A stretch of DNA of 64,000 nucleotides, from positions 62,001-126,000 of the forward strand of contig NZ_JASXSH010000004.1 in assembly GCF_030315745.1 (NCBI RefSeq). Direction: 5' to 3'. The number at the start of each line of letters is the position of its first letter. Positions within the stretch are counted from its first letter, which is position 1. A program made the translations under genes and the position numbers. A model generated the notes under the pieces. That model worked only from the letters and a program-made list of their open reading frames with translations. It had not been told where the DNA came from and searched no databases. Source of the stretch: Gordonia heveisoli. Its GTDB lineage: Bacteria > Actinomycetota > Actinomycetes > Mycobacteriales > Mycobacteriaceae. This document shows positions 15,477-24,376 of the stretch, one piece after another.

Positions 15477-16668
15477 CGCCGAACCGACTGCCGAGGAACC
15501 CCACGACATGGGCGCCGACCGCATCCTGCGGTCCCTGACCCTGCCCGCCGATCCGTCGGTCCTGTCCCGGCGCCCCGACCTCCTCGAGATCCTCGCAGGC
15601 ACCGGCGCCTTCCTGCCCGTCCCCGACGACGAGCCAGCCGCGACCCGGCTCGCCGCCGCACTCGGTGCCGGTGTGCCGATCGACGACGATGTCGCGCTGG
15701 TCATCTCGACGTCGGGTTCCACCGGAACCCCGAAGGGTGCGCAACACACCGCCGCGTCGCTGGCCGCGTCGGCGCGCGCGACGGAGATCCGGCTGGGCGG
15801 GCCGGGCGGCTGGCTGCTCGCCCTCGCACCGCACCACATCGCTGGGCTGCAGGTGATGTTGCGGTCACTGGCGGCTGGTGTCGACCCGGTGATCCTCGAT
15901 CTCCGAACGGGTTTCGACCCTGAAGCCTATGTGCGGGCGCTCGACGAACTGACCTCGCCGCGCCGCTACACCTCGCTGGTGCCGACCCAGCTGATCAAGG
16001 TTCTCGACTCTCCCGCCGCCACCGCGGCCACCGCACAACTCGACGCCGTCCTGGTCGGTGGTGCCGCCACCCCGGCGCCGCTGCTGGCGCGCGCCCGCGA
16101 CGTCGGGCTGCCGATCGTGTGTACCTACGGGATGAGCGAGACCGCCGGTGGCTGCGTCTATGACGGCATCGCACTGCCCGGGGTGACGGTGCGGCTCACC
16201 GACACCGACGACGGGGTGGGGCGGGTCGAGTTGTCCGGACCGATGATCGCCCGCGGGTACCGGAACCTGCCCGACCATCCCGCATTCGCCGACCCCGGCT
16301 GGTTTCGCACCGACGACCTCGGCCGGGTCGACGACGGGGTGCTCACCATCGTCGGGCGCGCCGACGAGGCGATCTCCACCGGCGGACTGACGGTGATCCC
16401 GCAGGTCGTCGAGGCGGTCATCGCCGATGACCCGGCGGTCGCCGAATGTGCGGTGGTCGGGTTGCCCGACGACCGGCTCGGCGAACGCGTGGTCGCCTTC
16501 GTGGTGGCCGCTGCCGGTGCCCGCGTCGATGAACAGCGAATCCGCAACGCCGTCACCGAACGACTCGACCGCTATGCGGCGCCGCGCGCAATCGTCGAAC
16601 TCGCCGAACTACCCGCGCGCGGACCGGGAAAGGTCGATCGGCGGGAACTGCGCCGACGCTTCGGCTGA
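15457..16668 (+). CDS. menE: o-Succinylbenzoate-CoA ligase MenE
   Basis: A 403-residue ANL-superfamily ligase that adenylates o-succinylbenzoate and forms its CoA thioester, the MenB substrate. The P-loop STSGSTGTPKG is at residues 84-94. Then come LLALAPHHIAGLQV, the adenine-site segment CTYGMSETAGG, the GWFRTDDLGR hinge region, and the C-terminal catalytic lysine region GPGKVDRREL. The ATG at 15457 overlaps the preceding gene by 20 bp; an ATG at 15508 is an alternative and would be closer in length to Rv0542c. Upstream of 15457 the frame reads only through the repeat array. Confidence 0.92.
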   Translation: MTPTPSSAEPTAEEPHDMGADRILRSLTLPADPSVLSRRPDLLEILAGTGAFLPVPDDEPAATRLAAALGAGVPIDDDVALVISTSGSTGTPKGAQHTAASLAASARATEIRLGGPGGWLLALAPHHIAGLQVMLRSLAAGVDPVILDLRTGFDPEAYVRALDELTSPRRYTSLVPTQLIKVLDSPAATAATAQLDAVLVGGAATPAPLLARARDVGLPIVCTYGMSETAGGCVYDGIALPGVTVRLTDTDDGVGRVELSGPMIARGYRNLPDHPAFADPGWFRTDDLGRVDDGVLTIVGRADEAISTGGLTVIPQVVEAVIADDPAVAECAVVGLPDDRLGERVVAFVVAAAGARVDEQRIRNAVTERLDRYAAPRAIVELAELPARGPGKVDRRELRRRFG

Positions 16669-16729
16669 CCCGGCGGTCACGAGCGGCCCGCCGATGCCCG
16701 CGATCGGCGATGCGTGACACGATGATCGG

Positions 16730-17602
16730 GTGGCTACCCCTACGCAGTGGATCCAAGGCGCACGCCCCCGCACGCTGCCGAATGCGATCGCCCCGGTCGT
16801 CGTCGGAGTCGGCGCCGCGCTGCGGCTCGACGACATCACCTGGTGGAAAGCGGCGCTCGCGCTGGTCGTGTCGCTGGCACTGATCATCGGCGTGAACTTC
16901 GCCAATGACTACTCCGACGGCATCCGGGGTACCGACGACGACCGCGTCGGACCGATGCGGCTGGTCGGGTCCGGCGCCGCGACTCCGGGTGCGGTGAAGA
17001 CGGCCGCATTCGCCTGCTTCGGCATCGCCGCCGTCTGCGGTCTCGTACTCGCCGTCACCACCGCATGGTGGCTGGTCGTCGTCGGCGCGGTGTGCATCGC
17101 GGGCGCGTGGTTCTATACCGGGGGTAAGCGCCCCTACGGGTACATCGGCCTCGGCGAGGTCGCCGTCTTCGTGTTCTTCGGCCTGGTCGCCGTGCTCGGC
17201 ACGCAGTATGTGACCGTCGATCGGGTCGACTGGGTCGGACTGTTGTGCGCGATCGCCGTCGGGTCGTACTCGACCGCGGTGCTGGTGGTGAACAACCTGC
17301 GCGACATCCCGACCGACAGCGAGTCCGGCAAGATCACGCTGGCCGTCCGGCTCGGCGACACCGGCACCCGACGATTCTTCGTGGAATTGCTGGTGGTGCC
17401 GGTCGTCGTCACCGTCGCGCTCGCCTTCGCCACACCGTGGGCGCTGCTGGGGCTCGTCTCGCTACCGCTGTCCTATCTGGCCGCCAAACCGGTACGCGCC
17501 GGTGCGCTGGGACCTGGTCTGATCCCCTCGCTCGGTGCGACCGGTCAGGCGATGCTGGCGTGGTCGGTACTCACCGCCGCCGGCCTGATCCTCGGGGCCT
17601 GA
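16730..17602 (+). CDS. menA: 1,4-dihydroxy-2-naphthoate polyprenyltransferase MenA
   Basis: A 290-residue UbiA-family integral membrane prenyltransferase that attaches the polyprenyl chain to DHNA, giving demethylmenaquinone. The first Asp-rich motif [11 protein letters not shown] (residues 59-69) and the second [14 protein letters not shown] bind the two Mg ions and the diphosphate. About eight to nine transmembrane helices are visible. It corresponds to Rv0534c. The start is a GTG at 16730. It follows menE by 61 bp on the same strand, while the Clp_N gene converges from the right. Confidence 0.94.
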   Translation: MATPTQWIQGARPRTLPNAIAPVVVGVGAALRLDDITWWKAALALVVSLALIIGVNFANDYSDGIRGTDDDRVGPMRLVGSGAATPGAVKTAAFACFGIAAVCGLVLAVTTAWWLVVVGAVCIAGAWFYTGGKRPYGYIGLGEVAVFVFFGLVAVLGTQYVTVDRVDWVGLLCAIAVGSYSTAVLVVNNLRDIPTDSESGKITLAVRLGDTGTRRFFVELLVVPVVVTVALAFATPWALLGLVSLPLSYLAAKPVRAGALGPGLIPSLGATGQAMLAWSVLTAAGLILGA

Positions 17603-17632
17603 GCCGGCCGCAGTCGGGTACCGACCTGCGCG

Positions 17633-18460
17633 TCAGACGGCCGCGTCGACGGGCGGAAGTGCGGCGACTACCGCGGCCCGCAGATCGTCGGCGGTGGTCG
17701 CCGATTCGATCACCGCTCGCGCGGCCTCGTCGGCGCTGTCGAGGATGCCCAGCAGTAGGTACTCGACGCGCAGTCGGTTGTCGCCGCGTTCGCGGGCGAT
17801 CATCACCGCCCGCTCGAAGGCGCTGCGGGTCTCGGGTGCGAACCGCGGGCGCGAACCGCGGCCCCGCGGCCCTCGGCGTCCTCGCCCGGCATCCCACGGC
17901 CCGACGGGTCCGTCCGCGGGTCCGTCGCCGGGCCTGCCGAACATCGGCGGTCCGCCGAATTCCATCGGCCCGCCGAAGGGTGCGTCGCCCCGTCGCGGCC
18001 CGCGCCGTCCGTGCGGATGACCGTGGCCGCGCCGGCGACCATGCGGGCCGCAGCCCTCGGGTCCACCGCGACGGCCGCGTCCGCGCGAATCACGTTCACC
18101 CCAGCCTTCACTGAGGTCTTCGCCGAAGCGATCGCGGACCGCCGCACGCAGTCGGTCGAGGTCGATGCCGATGCCGCGCAAGGCTTCTCGATCCTCGTCG
18201 TAGCGTTGCCTGGCCGAGGCCTCCTCGTCGGCGTCGGGATCGGACGCCACGTTTTCGTCATGGTAGGACCGACATGCCGCACGGGCCCCCGCCAGGGTCA
18301 GCCCCTGCTCGCCGAGCACGGCGAACAGCGGGCTGCGCGCGTTGCACAGCATGCCCAGGATCAGATGGTCGTTGCCGAGACTGCGGTGTTCGAGGTCGGC
18401 AGCCTCCTGGGTGGCGAAGGCGACGAGCATGCGGTCTTCCCGATTGAATCTTTCGAACAT
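17633..18460 (-). CDS. Stand-alone double Clp_N domain protein (ClpC N-terminal domain mimic)
   Basis: A 275-residue protein made of two Clp_N repeats without any AAA+ or protease domain. Residues 1-70 (MFERFNREDRML, then HRSLGNDHLILGML) and about 206-272 (RFAPETRSAFERA, then VEYLLLGIL) resemble the two halves of the ClpC1 N-terminal domain. Between them is a roughly 95-residue linker rich in Gly, Arg, His and Pro, far longer than in ClpC1. M. tuberculosis ClpC2 (Rv2667) is a known stand-alone relative that binds ClpC1-directed natural products. A related sponge or adaptor role is plausible but inferred. It is 6 bp downstream of the HTH gene and almost certainly cotranscribed. Confidence 0.8.
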   Translation of the reverse strand: MFERFNREDRMLVAFATQEAADLEHRSLGNDHLILGMLCNARSPLFAVLGEQGLTLAGARAACRSYHDENVASDPDADEEASARQRYDEDREALRGIGIDLDRLRAAVRDRFGEDLSEGWGERDSRGRGRRGGPEGCGPHGRRRGHGHPHGRRGPRRGDAPFGGPMEFGGPPMFGRPGDGPADGPVGPWDAGRGRRGPRGRGSRPRFAPETRSAFERAVMIARERGDNRLRVEYLLLGILDSADEAARAVIESATTADDLRAAVVAALPPVDAAV

Positions 18461-18466
18461 GGTTGG

Positions 18467-18760
18467 TTACTCCTTGCCGGTCCGTTCGTCACTGGATCGC
18501 TCGTTGCGGACCTCGCGTTGTGAATGCTTCTGATGCACGGCCTGGCGACTGACCTGCAGCACCTCGGCGATCGCCTGCCAGCTCCAGCCGGCAGTGCGCG
18601 CGTTGGCGACGTGGACGTCTTCCAGACGGTCGGCGAGGGTGCGCAGGGCGCGTACCGCGGCGAGTCCCCGGGCGGGATCTTCACTGGCCGCACCACCGGG
18701 CAGGTCGCTGCCGCCCGCGGTGGATTCGGGTTGCCGATCGGCCGTCACTTCGTCGTGCAT
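18467..18760 (-). CDS. Small helix-turn-helix protein paired with the Clp_N gene
   Basis: A 97-residue protein. The central part has a helix LRTLADRLEDVHVANART followed by a sigma-region-4-like HTH, WSWQAIAEVLQVSRQAVHQKH, with the recognition helix in SRQAVHQKH. The flanks are polar and probably disordered. It is the first gene of a two-gene operon with the Clp_N gene. Its promoter carries a repeated TGTCAAGA motif that it could bind itself, and the -10 hexamer is so close to the ATG that the mRNA should be leaderless. A local regulator is the most likely role. Confidence 0.75.
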   Translation of the reverse strand: MHDEVTADRQPESTAGGSDLPGGAASEDPARGLAAVRALRTLADRLEDVHVANARTAGWSWQAIAEVLQVSRQAVHQKHSQREVRNERSSDERTGKE

Positions 18761-18766
18761 GATGTC

Positions 18767-18795
18767 AGGTTATCTTGACATCGTCCGGTCGTCAA
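18767..18795 (-). promoter_or_regulatory. Leaderless promoter of the HTH/Clp_N operon
   Basis: Read leftward: -35 TTGACG (18795-18790), 17-bp spacer, -10 TAACCT (18772-18767), then GACATC and the ATG at 18760. Initiation at the usual distance falls on the start codon. TGTCAAGA occurs twice here, 27 bp apart, once upstream of the -35 and once in the spacer. GATGTCA/TGACATC (18761-18767, 18776-18782) forms an inverted repeat across the -10. Confidence 0.6.
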
Positions 18796-18842
18796 CATTT
18801 CTTGACACCGCTCTGCTGACACGACTGTGCACCGACATTCAC

Positions 18843-18860
18843 ACCTCGACGACGAGAGGT
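18843..18860 (-). terminator. Possible hairpin after the ABC permease gene
   Basis: ACCTC (18843-18847) pairs with GAGGT (18856-18860) around an 8-nt loop, in the 117-bp gap between the end of the permease gene (18878) and the HTH gene's promoter. The stem is short and no T-tract follows, so this is weak. Confidence 0.25.
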
Positions 18861-18877
18861 CGGCCGTGCGCGTGCGA

Positions 18878-21442
18878 CTATTCGCTGAGGATCGATTCCG
18901 AGATGTTCATCCGGGCCGCGCGGATGGCCGGGACTACCGCGCCCACCAGGCACAACGCGACCGCGACCGCGACGAAGACCAGCGTCGAGGGCCGGAACTC
19001 GTAGACCACGTCGAGGGCCGTGGTGGACCCGAGGATGTGATTGCTCAGCAGATGCAGGGCACTGCCCAGAATCAGCCCGACCGCCGATCCGACGAGCGCC
19101 ACCGCCGCCGCCTCGGCCAGCACCATCCGTCGGACGAAGCGCCGCGAGGCCCCCATCGCACGCAGCACACCCAGTTCCCGTCGGCGTTCGATCACCGACA
19201 GCAGCAGTGTGTTCAGCAGGGCGACCGCGGCGGCGAGTGCGACGATCCACTGGATCGCAATGGTGAACGCGCCGGCCTGTTCCACCGACGCCTGGGTCGC
19301 CGCCAACGCCTGGGCGCCGCTGTAGACATGGATCGGCTTGTTGCCGACCATCGGGTGCGCGGCCGAAATCCGTTCCAGCGCAGACCGAACCGCGAACTCG
19401 TCGGCCCCCGGTGTGGTGAGCACCTGCAGGTAGGTGTCACCCGGCCGGTCGAACCACGTGGCCATCAGCGACGAGGCGATCGCCGCGGTCCCCGAATCGA
19501 CCGAGACATAGTCGACGGTGTCGCGGACGATCGTCTCGTGATAGCCGGTCGGCGTCGCGATCCGCACCGGATCCCCCACCTCGACGTCGAGGATGCGGGC
19601 GAGCACGTTGGACAGCAGAATGCCGTCACCGGCCAGCACCTGCGCGACCGCCTGCGGGGACGCCTTACGCATGAACGGCGCCTTCGAATCGGGTTCGAGG
19701 CCCTGGAGCAGCGCACGATCGGCGCCGATGTTGACCGCCGCCCACTGCCCGCCGACAACCTTGTCCACGCCGGGTACCCGCGCGACCTGTGCCCGTACCT
19801 CCGGCGGCAGTACCGGGCCGAGCGGGATGGCGTCCTCGGTAGAGGACGACACATAGAAGTCGGGGTCGCCGAGCCCATCCAGTGAGCGCGAGACCGACGA
19901 GATCAGATTGTCCAGTGCCCCCGACGTTCCCATGCCGACCGCGATCGCCACCGCCACCGTCATCAGGGTCGCCCAGGCACGCCGCGGCGCGCGCTCGGTG
20001 TTCACCGCCGCGAGCCTGCCGGGTCCACGGAACCACTGCGCTACCGCGACCACCAGCCGCCCCAGCGGTGCGCTGAGTGCGTAGCAGACCAGCAGCGCAC
20101 CGATCGCGTACACCGCGCCGGCCAGGATCGCCGGGCGCCCGGGCACGGTGGCGACGACGACCACCGACCCGATCAGGGCGCCGATGCCGCCCAGGGCCGC
20201 GAAGGTGACTGCGAGCCACCGCCGCGACGACGCGTCGGCGACGTCACCGGGCACCATCGCCTCCACCGGCGACACCGCGAACACCGACCGCGCGGCCAGC
20301 GAGGTCGCGGCCACGCAGGCGATCACACAGGCCGCGACGGCCACCACCGGCGCATAGCCCGGCAGGTAGAAGTCGACCGTGGCCGAGACCTCGTTGCCCG
20401 TGGGTTCGGGCAGTCGGCTGATCGCCCAGCGCCCCGCGAGGATGCCCAGCGGCACCCCGATCAGGCCGCCGACCACACCGAACAGGGCCGCCTCACCGAG
20501 CAGATCCCCGACGAGGTGTCGTCGCCGAGCGCCCAGCGCGCGGATCATGGCCAGCGAGCTGCGCCGTGAGGCGACGGCCATATTCATGGTGTTGAACATC
20601 AGGAAAGCCGCGATCACCAGCGAGACCAGCGACACCAACAGGGTCGAATCCCAGGTCACCGAACTGGCCACCTCGGCCTGTTGTGCCCGAAAGTCCGGAT
20701 CGACCACCGCGGCACGACCATTGACGACGCGTTCGGCGTCGGCCCGCAGCCGGGCCGTGTCCGCACCGGGACGTCCGACGATGAGAATGGAGTCGAGGCG
20801 GCCGTCGAGGCCGGTGAGTCGTTGGGCCAGCGGCAGATAGGCGAAGGCGAAGTTGCCCTTGTTCAACGCGGCGGCGGCATCGCCGCCGACGACCTCGACG
20901 ACGGTGAGGTCGATGCCGCCGACCGAGATCTGTTGCCCCTTGCGTAAACCGGTCCCCGAGCCGACGACGATGCCCGAATCACGCTGCGCGAACAGTGCTT
21001 GCCCGGACCCGGCGGCAGCCTGGAGATCGTCCGACAGCGCACCGACCCGAAAATCCGAGCCCAGCAGGATGATCCGCTTGTCACCGACCACGATGGTGTT
21101 GCGGATCAACGGCACCACGGCCTTCGCATCCGGCACACCGCGGCGTAGGTCCGCGGCGACCTGCTCGTCGACGCCGGAATCGGTGATGGCGGCGACCTCG
21201 ACCTGGGCCGAGCCGGTGATCGCCGCGTTGAACTGGCGTACCGATTCGGTCAGCGAACCGTAGGTGGACAGCACCGCGATCAGCAGTGCCGAGGACACGA
21301 TCACCACCGCCAGCGAGGTCACCACCCGCAGCCGGTGATGCCTGATCTCGCGGAGATTGAGGACTCGGATGCGGGTGAGTCCGGCCGCCAGGGCACGCAC
21401 CGGCGCCAGCACCGACCGGCCCGGGCCGGGACCGTCGGCCAT
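18878..21442 (-). CDS. ABC transporter permease, MacB/FtsX family
   Basis: An 854-residue permease with the duplicated FtsX architecture. The first transmembrane segment is about residues 40-62, followed by a large periplasmic-side domain to about 260, three helices to about 395, then a second set: one helix near 490, an outer domain, and three helices at the C-terminus that end in MNISESILSE. This fold drives lipoprotein, lipid or peptide release rather than classical substrate channelling. It overlaps the ATPase gene by one base and is the last gene of the leftward arm of the polysaccharide locus (GT2, GH16, ATPase, permease). Its cargo is unknown. Confidence 0.85.
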   Translation of the reverse strand: MADGPGPGRSVLAPVRALAAGLTRIRVLNLREIRHHRLRVVTSLAVVIVSSALLIAVLSTYGSLTESVRQFNAAITGSAQVEVAAITDSGVDEQVAADLRRGVPDAKAVVPLIRNTIVVGDKRIILLGSDFRVGALSDDLQAAAGSGQALFAQRDSGIVVGSGTGLRKGQQISVGGIDLTVVEVVGGDAAAALNKGNFAFAYLPLAQRLTGLDGRLDSILIVGRPGADTARLRADAERVVNGRAAVVDPDFRAQQAEVASSVTWDSTLLVSLVSLVIAAFLMFNTMNMAVASRRSSLAMIRALGARRRHLVGDLLGEAALFGVVGGLIGVPLGILAGRWAISRLPEPTGNEVSATVDFYLPGYAPVVAVAACVIACVAATSLAARSVFAVSPVEAMVPGDVADASSRRWLAVTFAALGGIGALIGSVVVVATVPGRPAILAGAVYAIGALLVCYALSAPLGRLVVAVAQWFRGPGRLAAVNTERAPRRAWATLMTVAVAIAVGMGTSGALDNLISSVSRSLDGLGDPDFYVSSSTEDAIPLGPVLPPEVRAQVARVPGVDKVVGGQWAAVNIGADRALLQGLEPDSKAPFMRKASPQAVAQVLAGDGILLSNVLARILDVEVGDPVRIATPTGYHETIVRDTVDYVSVDSGTAAIASSLMATWFDRPGDTYLQVLTTPGADEFAVRSALERISAAHPMVGNKPIHVYSGAQALAATQASVEQAGAFTIAIQWIVALAAAVALLNTLLLSVIERRRELGVLRAMGASRRFVRRMVLAEAAAVALVGSAVGLILGSALHLLSNHILGSTTALDVVYEFRPSTLVFVAVAVALCLVGAVVPAIRAARMNISESILSE

Positions 21443-22131
21443 CAGGCGAGCTTTCCGTCCCGGACGGTGATGGTGCGGTCGGCGATCTGCGCGGCCTTGG
21501 CATCGTGGGTGACCATCATGACCAGCCGGTTCGGGGCGTCGTGTGCGACTTCGGAAAGCAGTTCGAGAACCGCCGCGCCGGTCTTCGAGTCGAGGTTGCC
21601 GGTCGGTTCGTCGGCCAGCAGGATCGTCGGATCCATGATCAGGGAGCGGGCGATCGCCACCCGCTGCATCTGCCCACCGGACAGTTCGGCCGGCCGGTGA
21701 TCGACCCGGGCGCCGAGCCCGACGCGTTCGAGCAGTTCCACCGCACGCGGTTTGGCCTTGCGTAGCGATTGATTGTCGAGTAACCGGGGCAGAGCCACGT
21801 TCTCCCAGGCGGTCATCGTCGGCACCAGATTGAAGAATTGGAAGACGAATCCGACCCGATGGCGCCGAAAAGCCGACGCCGCTTCGTCATCGAGTGATCC
21901 GAGGTCGACGCCGTCGATGGTGATACGTCCCGACGTCGGGGTGTCGAGCGCACCGAGGATGTGCAGCAGCGTGGACTTACCCGCCCCCGACGGTCCGACG
22001 ACCGAGACGAACTGCCCGCCGTCGATGCTCAGGTTCAGGCCGTCGAGCGCGCGGACGCGTTGATCGCCAACCTGGTACTCCCGTACGAGATCTTCCGCCT
22101 GAACGAGCGACCGCTCGGTACCCGTGGACAC
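21442..22131 (-). CDS. ABC transporter ATP-binding protein, MacB/LolD type
   Basis: A 229-residue ATPase with Walker A GPSGAGKST, the Q-loop in VFQFFNLVPTMTAWENV (typical of LolD/MacB ATPases), signature LSGGQMQR, Walker B ILLADEP and switch histidine VTHD. The GTG at 22131 lies directly next to the GH16 stop codon (22132-22134), so translation is coupled. With the downstream permease it forms a complete MacB-type exporter, which works by mechanical action on substrates outside the membrane. Being in one transcription unit with GT2 and GH16 links it to the surface-glycan locus. Confidence 0.92.
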   Translation of the reverse strand: MSTGTERSLVQAEDLVREYQVGDQRVRALDGLNLSIDGGQFVSVVGPSGAGKSTLLHILGALDTPTSGRITIDGVDLGSLDDEAASAFRRHRVGFVFQFFNLVPTMTAWENVALPRLLDNQSLRKAKPRAVELLERVGLGARVDHRPAELSGGQMQRVAIARSLIMDPTILLADEPTGNLDSKTGAAVLELLSEVAHDAPNRLVMMVTHDAKAAQIADRTITVRDGKLA

Positions 22132-22935
22132 TCAGGAATGGTAGCGCACCCAATCCACCACCATCCGCGACGGAAAGTCGGTGGCCGCACCGACCGGGCC
22201 AGGCCACTGACCGCCGACCGCGAGGTTGAGCAGCACATACATCGGCTTGTCGAACACCCAGCGCGCATCGGCCGGGACGCTCAGCGGGGTAAAAGCACTG
22301 ACCACCTTGCCGTCGATCAGCATCGCGATCACCCCCGGCGCCCGGTACACACCGTAGACGTGAAAATCGTCGGACTGATCGGCGAAGGGGCCGGTCCTCG
22401 ACTGCTGCCAATGGCCACCGGTCGTCGTCGGTCCGTGCAGCGCGGTATGCCATTTCGCGCCGTCGTTGATGAACTCCATGATGTCGATCTCACCGGAGGC
22501 CGGATAGCCGACCGAGCCGATGTCGGCGCCCAGCAGCCAGAACGCCGGATGGAGCCCGGTGCCCTGCGGGGTCGCGATCCGCGCCTCGAGCAGGCCGACG
22601 GTGAAGGTGAACTTTCCGCGGGTCGTCAGCCGTGCCGAGGTGATGGTGTCGCCGTCACGTCGGGCCTCGATGATCAGCCTGCCCTTCCCGTCGAGCCGGG
22701 AGTTGGCGCGCGCGTTGGTGTAGACCTGCTGTTCGCCGTTGCCCCAACCGCCACCGCCGACGTCGTAGGTCCAGATCGACGAATTCGGTGCCGCCCCCGC
22801 GGGCCCGTCGAATTCCTCGGACACCGTCGCCGCCCGCGCGGGCGCGTGGGTGGTGAACCCGCCCACCGCGGCCAGGGCAACGGCGGCGACGGCCGATGCG
22901 ACCAGCGTCGCGCGATATCCGACTCGAATGGTCAT
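22132..22935 (-). CDS. Secreted glycoside hydrolase family 16 enzyme
   Basis: A 267-residue protein with a Sec signal peptide (hydrophobic to about residue 27, probable cleavage after ARA near 35) and a single GH16 beta-jelly-roll domain. The catalytic motif GEIDIMEF places the nucleophile Glu149, Asp151 and the acid/base Glu154. GGGGWGNGEQQVYT and the C-terminal NLAVGGQWPG are laminarinase-type GH16 features. GH16 enzymes cut or transglycosylate beta-1,3/1,4 glucans and galactans. Its 4-bp overlap with the GT2 gene suggests it acts on the polymer made by this locus. A second, membrane-anchored GH16 lies in the rightward arm. Confidence 0.88.
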   Translation of the reverse strand: MTIRVGYRATLVASAVAAVALAAVGGFTTHAPARAATVSEEFDGPAGAAPNSSIWTYDVGGGGWGNGEQQVYTNARANSRLDGKGRLIIEARRDGDTITSARLTTRGKFTFTVGLLEARIATPQGTGLHPAFWLLGADIGSVGYPASGEIDIMEFINDGAKWHTALHGPTTTGGHWQQSRTGPFADQSDDFHVYGVYRAPGVIAMLIDGKVVSAFTPLSVPADARWVFDKPMYVLLNLAVGGQWPGPVGAATDFPSRMVVDWVRYHS

Positions 22936-24020
22936 CGGTCGCCTCCTCCGGACACCCCGATGGTGCCCTCAGCAGTTGCGTCGAATGTGGGAACGACCGG
23001 CCGTACCGGCAATGTCGCCGTCCTGGCGACGCGGACCGGGATCTCCGCGCGGGCCAGTCGTCCGCGGGCATATCCGTAGGTGGTCACGAGCAGCCCGCCG
23101 CCCAGTAGAGCGGCCTGTGCGAGCAGGTCACGGCGCGCCTGCAGTCCGACGCCGGGGCGTACGACACCGACGAGCCGTCGGGCCAGGCCGAGGGGCAGCA
23201 CCCGCGTGGAGTAGACCCGCTCGCTGCGCAACCCGTCCCCGCTGCCGACCAGGCCCGCGACGGCCGCCTTGGATAAGCCTTCGGCCCGGCACCGGCGCAG
23301 GAAGTAGCCGACGGCGACCCGCTCCGCGGACACCCGATGTCCGACTCGCGCCGCGGGCTCGTAGCGGATCCTCGCGTCCACTCCCGCCCGCCGGATGCGG
23401 ATACACAGTTCGGTCTCCTCACACCCCAGCGGGATCTTGCCCACCCGGCCGAGACCGGTGTGGAAACCACCAGCGTCGACGATGTCGGCTCGGCGCAGAG
23501 ACATGTTGGCCCCGATGGGATTCCGGATCTCGGTTGCGTGGTCGGGGCCACCGACATAGCTACATCCGACGACCCAGTCGAATTCCGCCGGGAACCAGCC
23601 CGGCCGCTGCGGCTCCGGCCAGATGGCCCGCACATGTCCGCCCACCCCGCGCACCGATGCCGACGTGTAGGCGCCGACCAGCGCGGCGATCCAGTCCGGC
23701 TCGGCGACCGCGTCGTCATCGAGGAAGGCGACGATCTCGGTGCCGGCGAAGTCGACCCCGGTGTTCCGCGCCCCGGACAGCCCCCGGGGCCCGGCACTGG
23801 GGATCACCGACACCCCACCGGCGTATCCGCAGCGCGCCACATAATCGGCCAGGTCCGCGGCCAGGTCCGGATTGTGGTCGACCACCACTACCAGGTGGGC
23901 CACCGGACATGACTGTCGGACAACAGAAGTAATCGCCGAGCAGACATCGTCCCACCGCTCGTGCGTGTATGCGCAGATGATGACGGTGACATCCAAGCCA
24001 CCCAGAGTCCCCGAACTCAT
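22932..24020 (-). CDS. Glycosyltransferase family 2
   Basis: A 362-residue GT-A enzyme. It has a DVTVIICAYTHERWDDV start strand, GARNTGVDFAGTEIVAFLDDD with the metal-binding DDD and flanking AVAEPDW, and ETELCIRIRRAG as the catalytic-base region. A hydrophobic C-terminal segment (LLAQAALLGGGLLVTTYGYA) suggests membrane association. The ATG at 24020 is preferred because the sequence upstream of it, open to 24146, has no family similarity. It is the first gene of the leftward operon and divergent from the rightward arm across a 356-bp regulatory region. The sugar transferred is unknown. Confidence 0.85.
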   Translation of the reverse strand: MSSGTLGGLDVTVIICAYTHERWDDVCSAITSVVRQSCPVAHLVVVVDHNPDLAADLADYVARCGYAGGVSVIPSAGPRGLSGARNTGVDFAGTEIVAFLDDDAVAEPDWIAALVGAYTSASVRGVGGHVRAIWPEPQRPGWFPAEFDWVVGCSYVGGPDHATEIRNPIGANMSLRRADIVDAGGFHTGLGRVGKIPLGCEETELCIRIRRAGVDARIRYEPAARVGHRVSAERVAVGYFLRRCRAEGLSKAAVAGLVGSGDGLRSERVYSTRVLPLGLARRLVGVVRPGVGLQARRDLLAQAALLGGGLLVTTYGYARGRLARAEIPVRVARTATLPVRPVVPTFDATAEGTIGVSGGGDR

Positions 24021-24376
24021 GCGGGCCAGTATGCGCCCGATCACCCTGAAAGTCCGATCGAAAGATACTTGCAAGTGAGAGCAATCACAGCGGCCGGATC
24101 TGCTCGCCGACCACTCCACGTTCGAATGATGCAGTCCACCAGGCATTTACCCTCAACCGAGCACGCCATGGCGGCCCGAAAATCAGCCGATTCCCCGGAC
24201 TCACGGTGAATCCAGAACTTGCGGACCACCGCCGGTGAGCGCACCCTTGTCTTCGACGAGAAGTCCGCTGCGGCGGGACATTTCGTCGCAACAACAAAGT
24301 GAAACCGTCGCCACATCCAGTGGCAACCGACGGTTCACCTCCAATTAACCGGCATCCTATTTCGGGGGAATGTGGA
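24021..24376. other. 356-bp divergent control region of the polysaccharide locus
   Basis: No gene is supported here. The region is visibly lower in GC than its surroundings. It holds a perfect palindrome ACTTGCAAGT at 24067-24076, about 47 bp before the leftward GT2 start, and a long imperfect stem at 24303-24335 before the rightward GT2 start. Possible short frames on either strand have no ribosome binding site or recognisable motif. It presumably carries the promoters of both arms, but no convincing -35/-10 pair was found. Confidence 0.6.
24303..24335 (+). promoter_or_regulatory. Structured 5' leader hairpin before the rightward polysaccharide operon
   Basis: AACCGTC (24303-24309) pairs with GACGGTT (24329-24335), and the adjoining GCCAC (24310-24314) pairs with GTGGC (24320-24324) around a 5-nt loop, leaving a 4-nt bulge. 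That is a 12-bp stem ending 41 bp before the GT2 start codon. No T-run follows, so it may be a protein site, an mRNA stability element or an attenuator. Confidence 0.4.

Noticed and set aside
24041..24316. 91-residue minus-strand frame in the divergent glycan control region
   Set aside because: No ribosome binding site or recognisable domain, and it overlaps the leader hairpin and the region needed for promoters.
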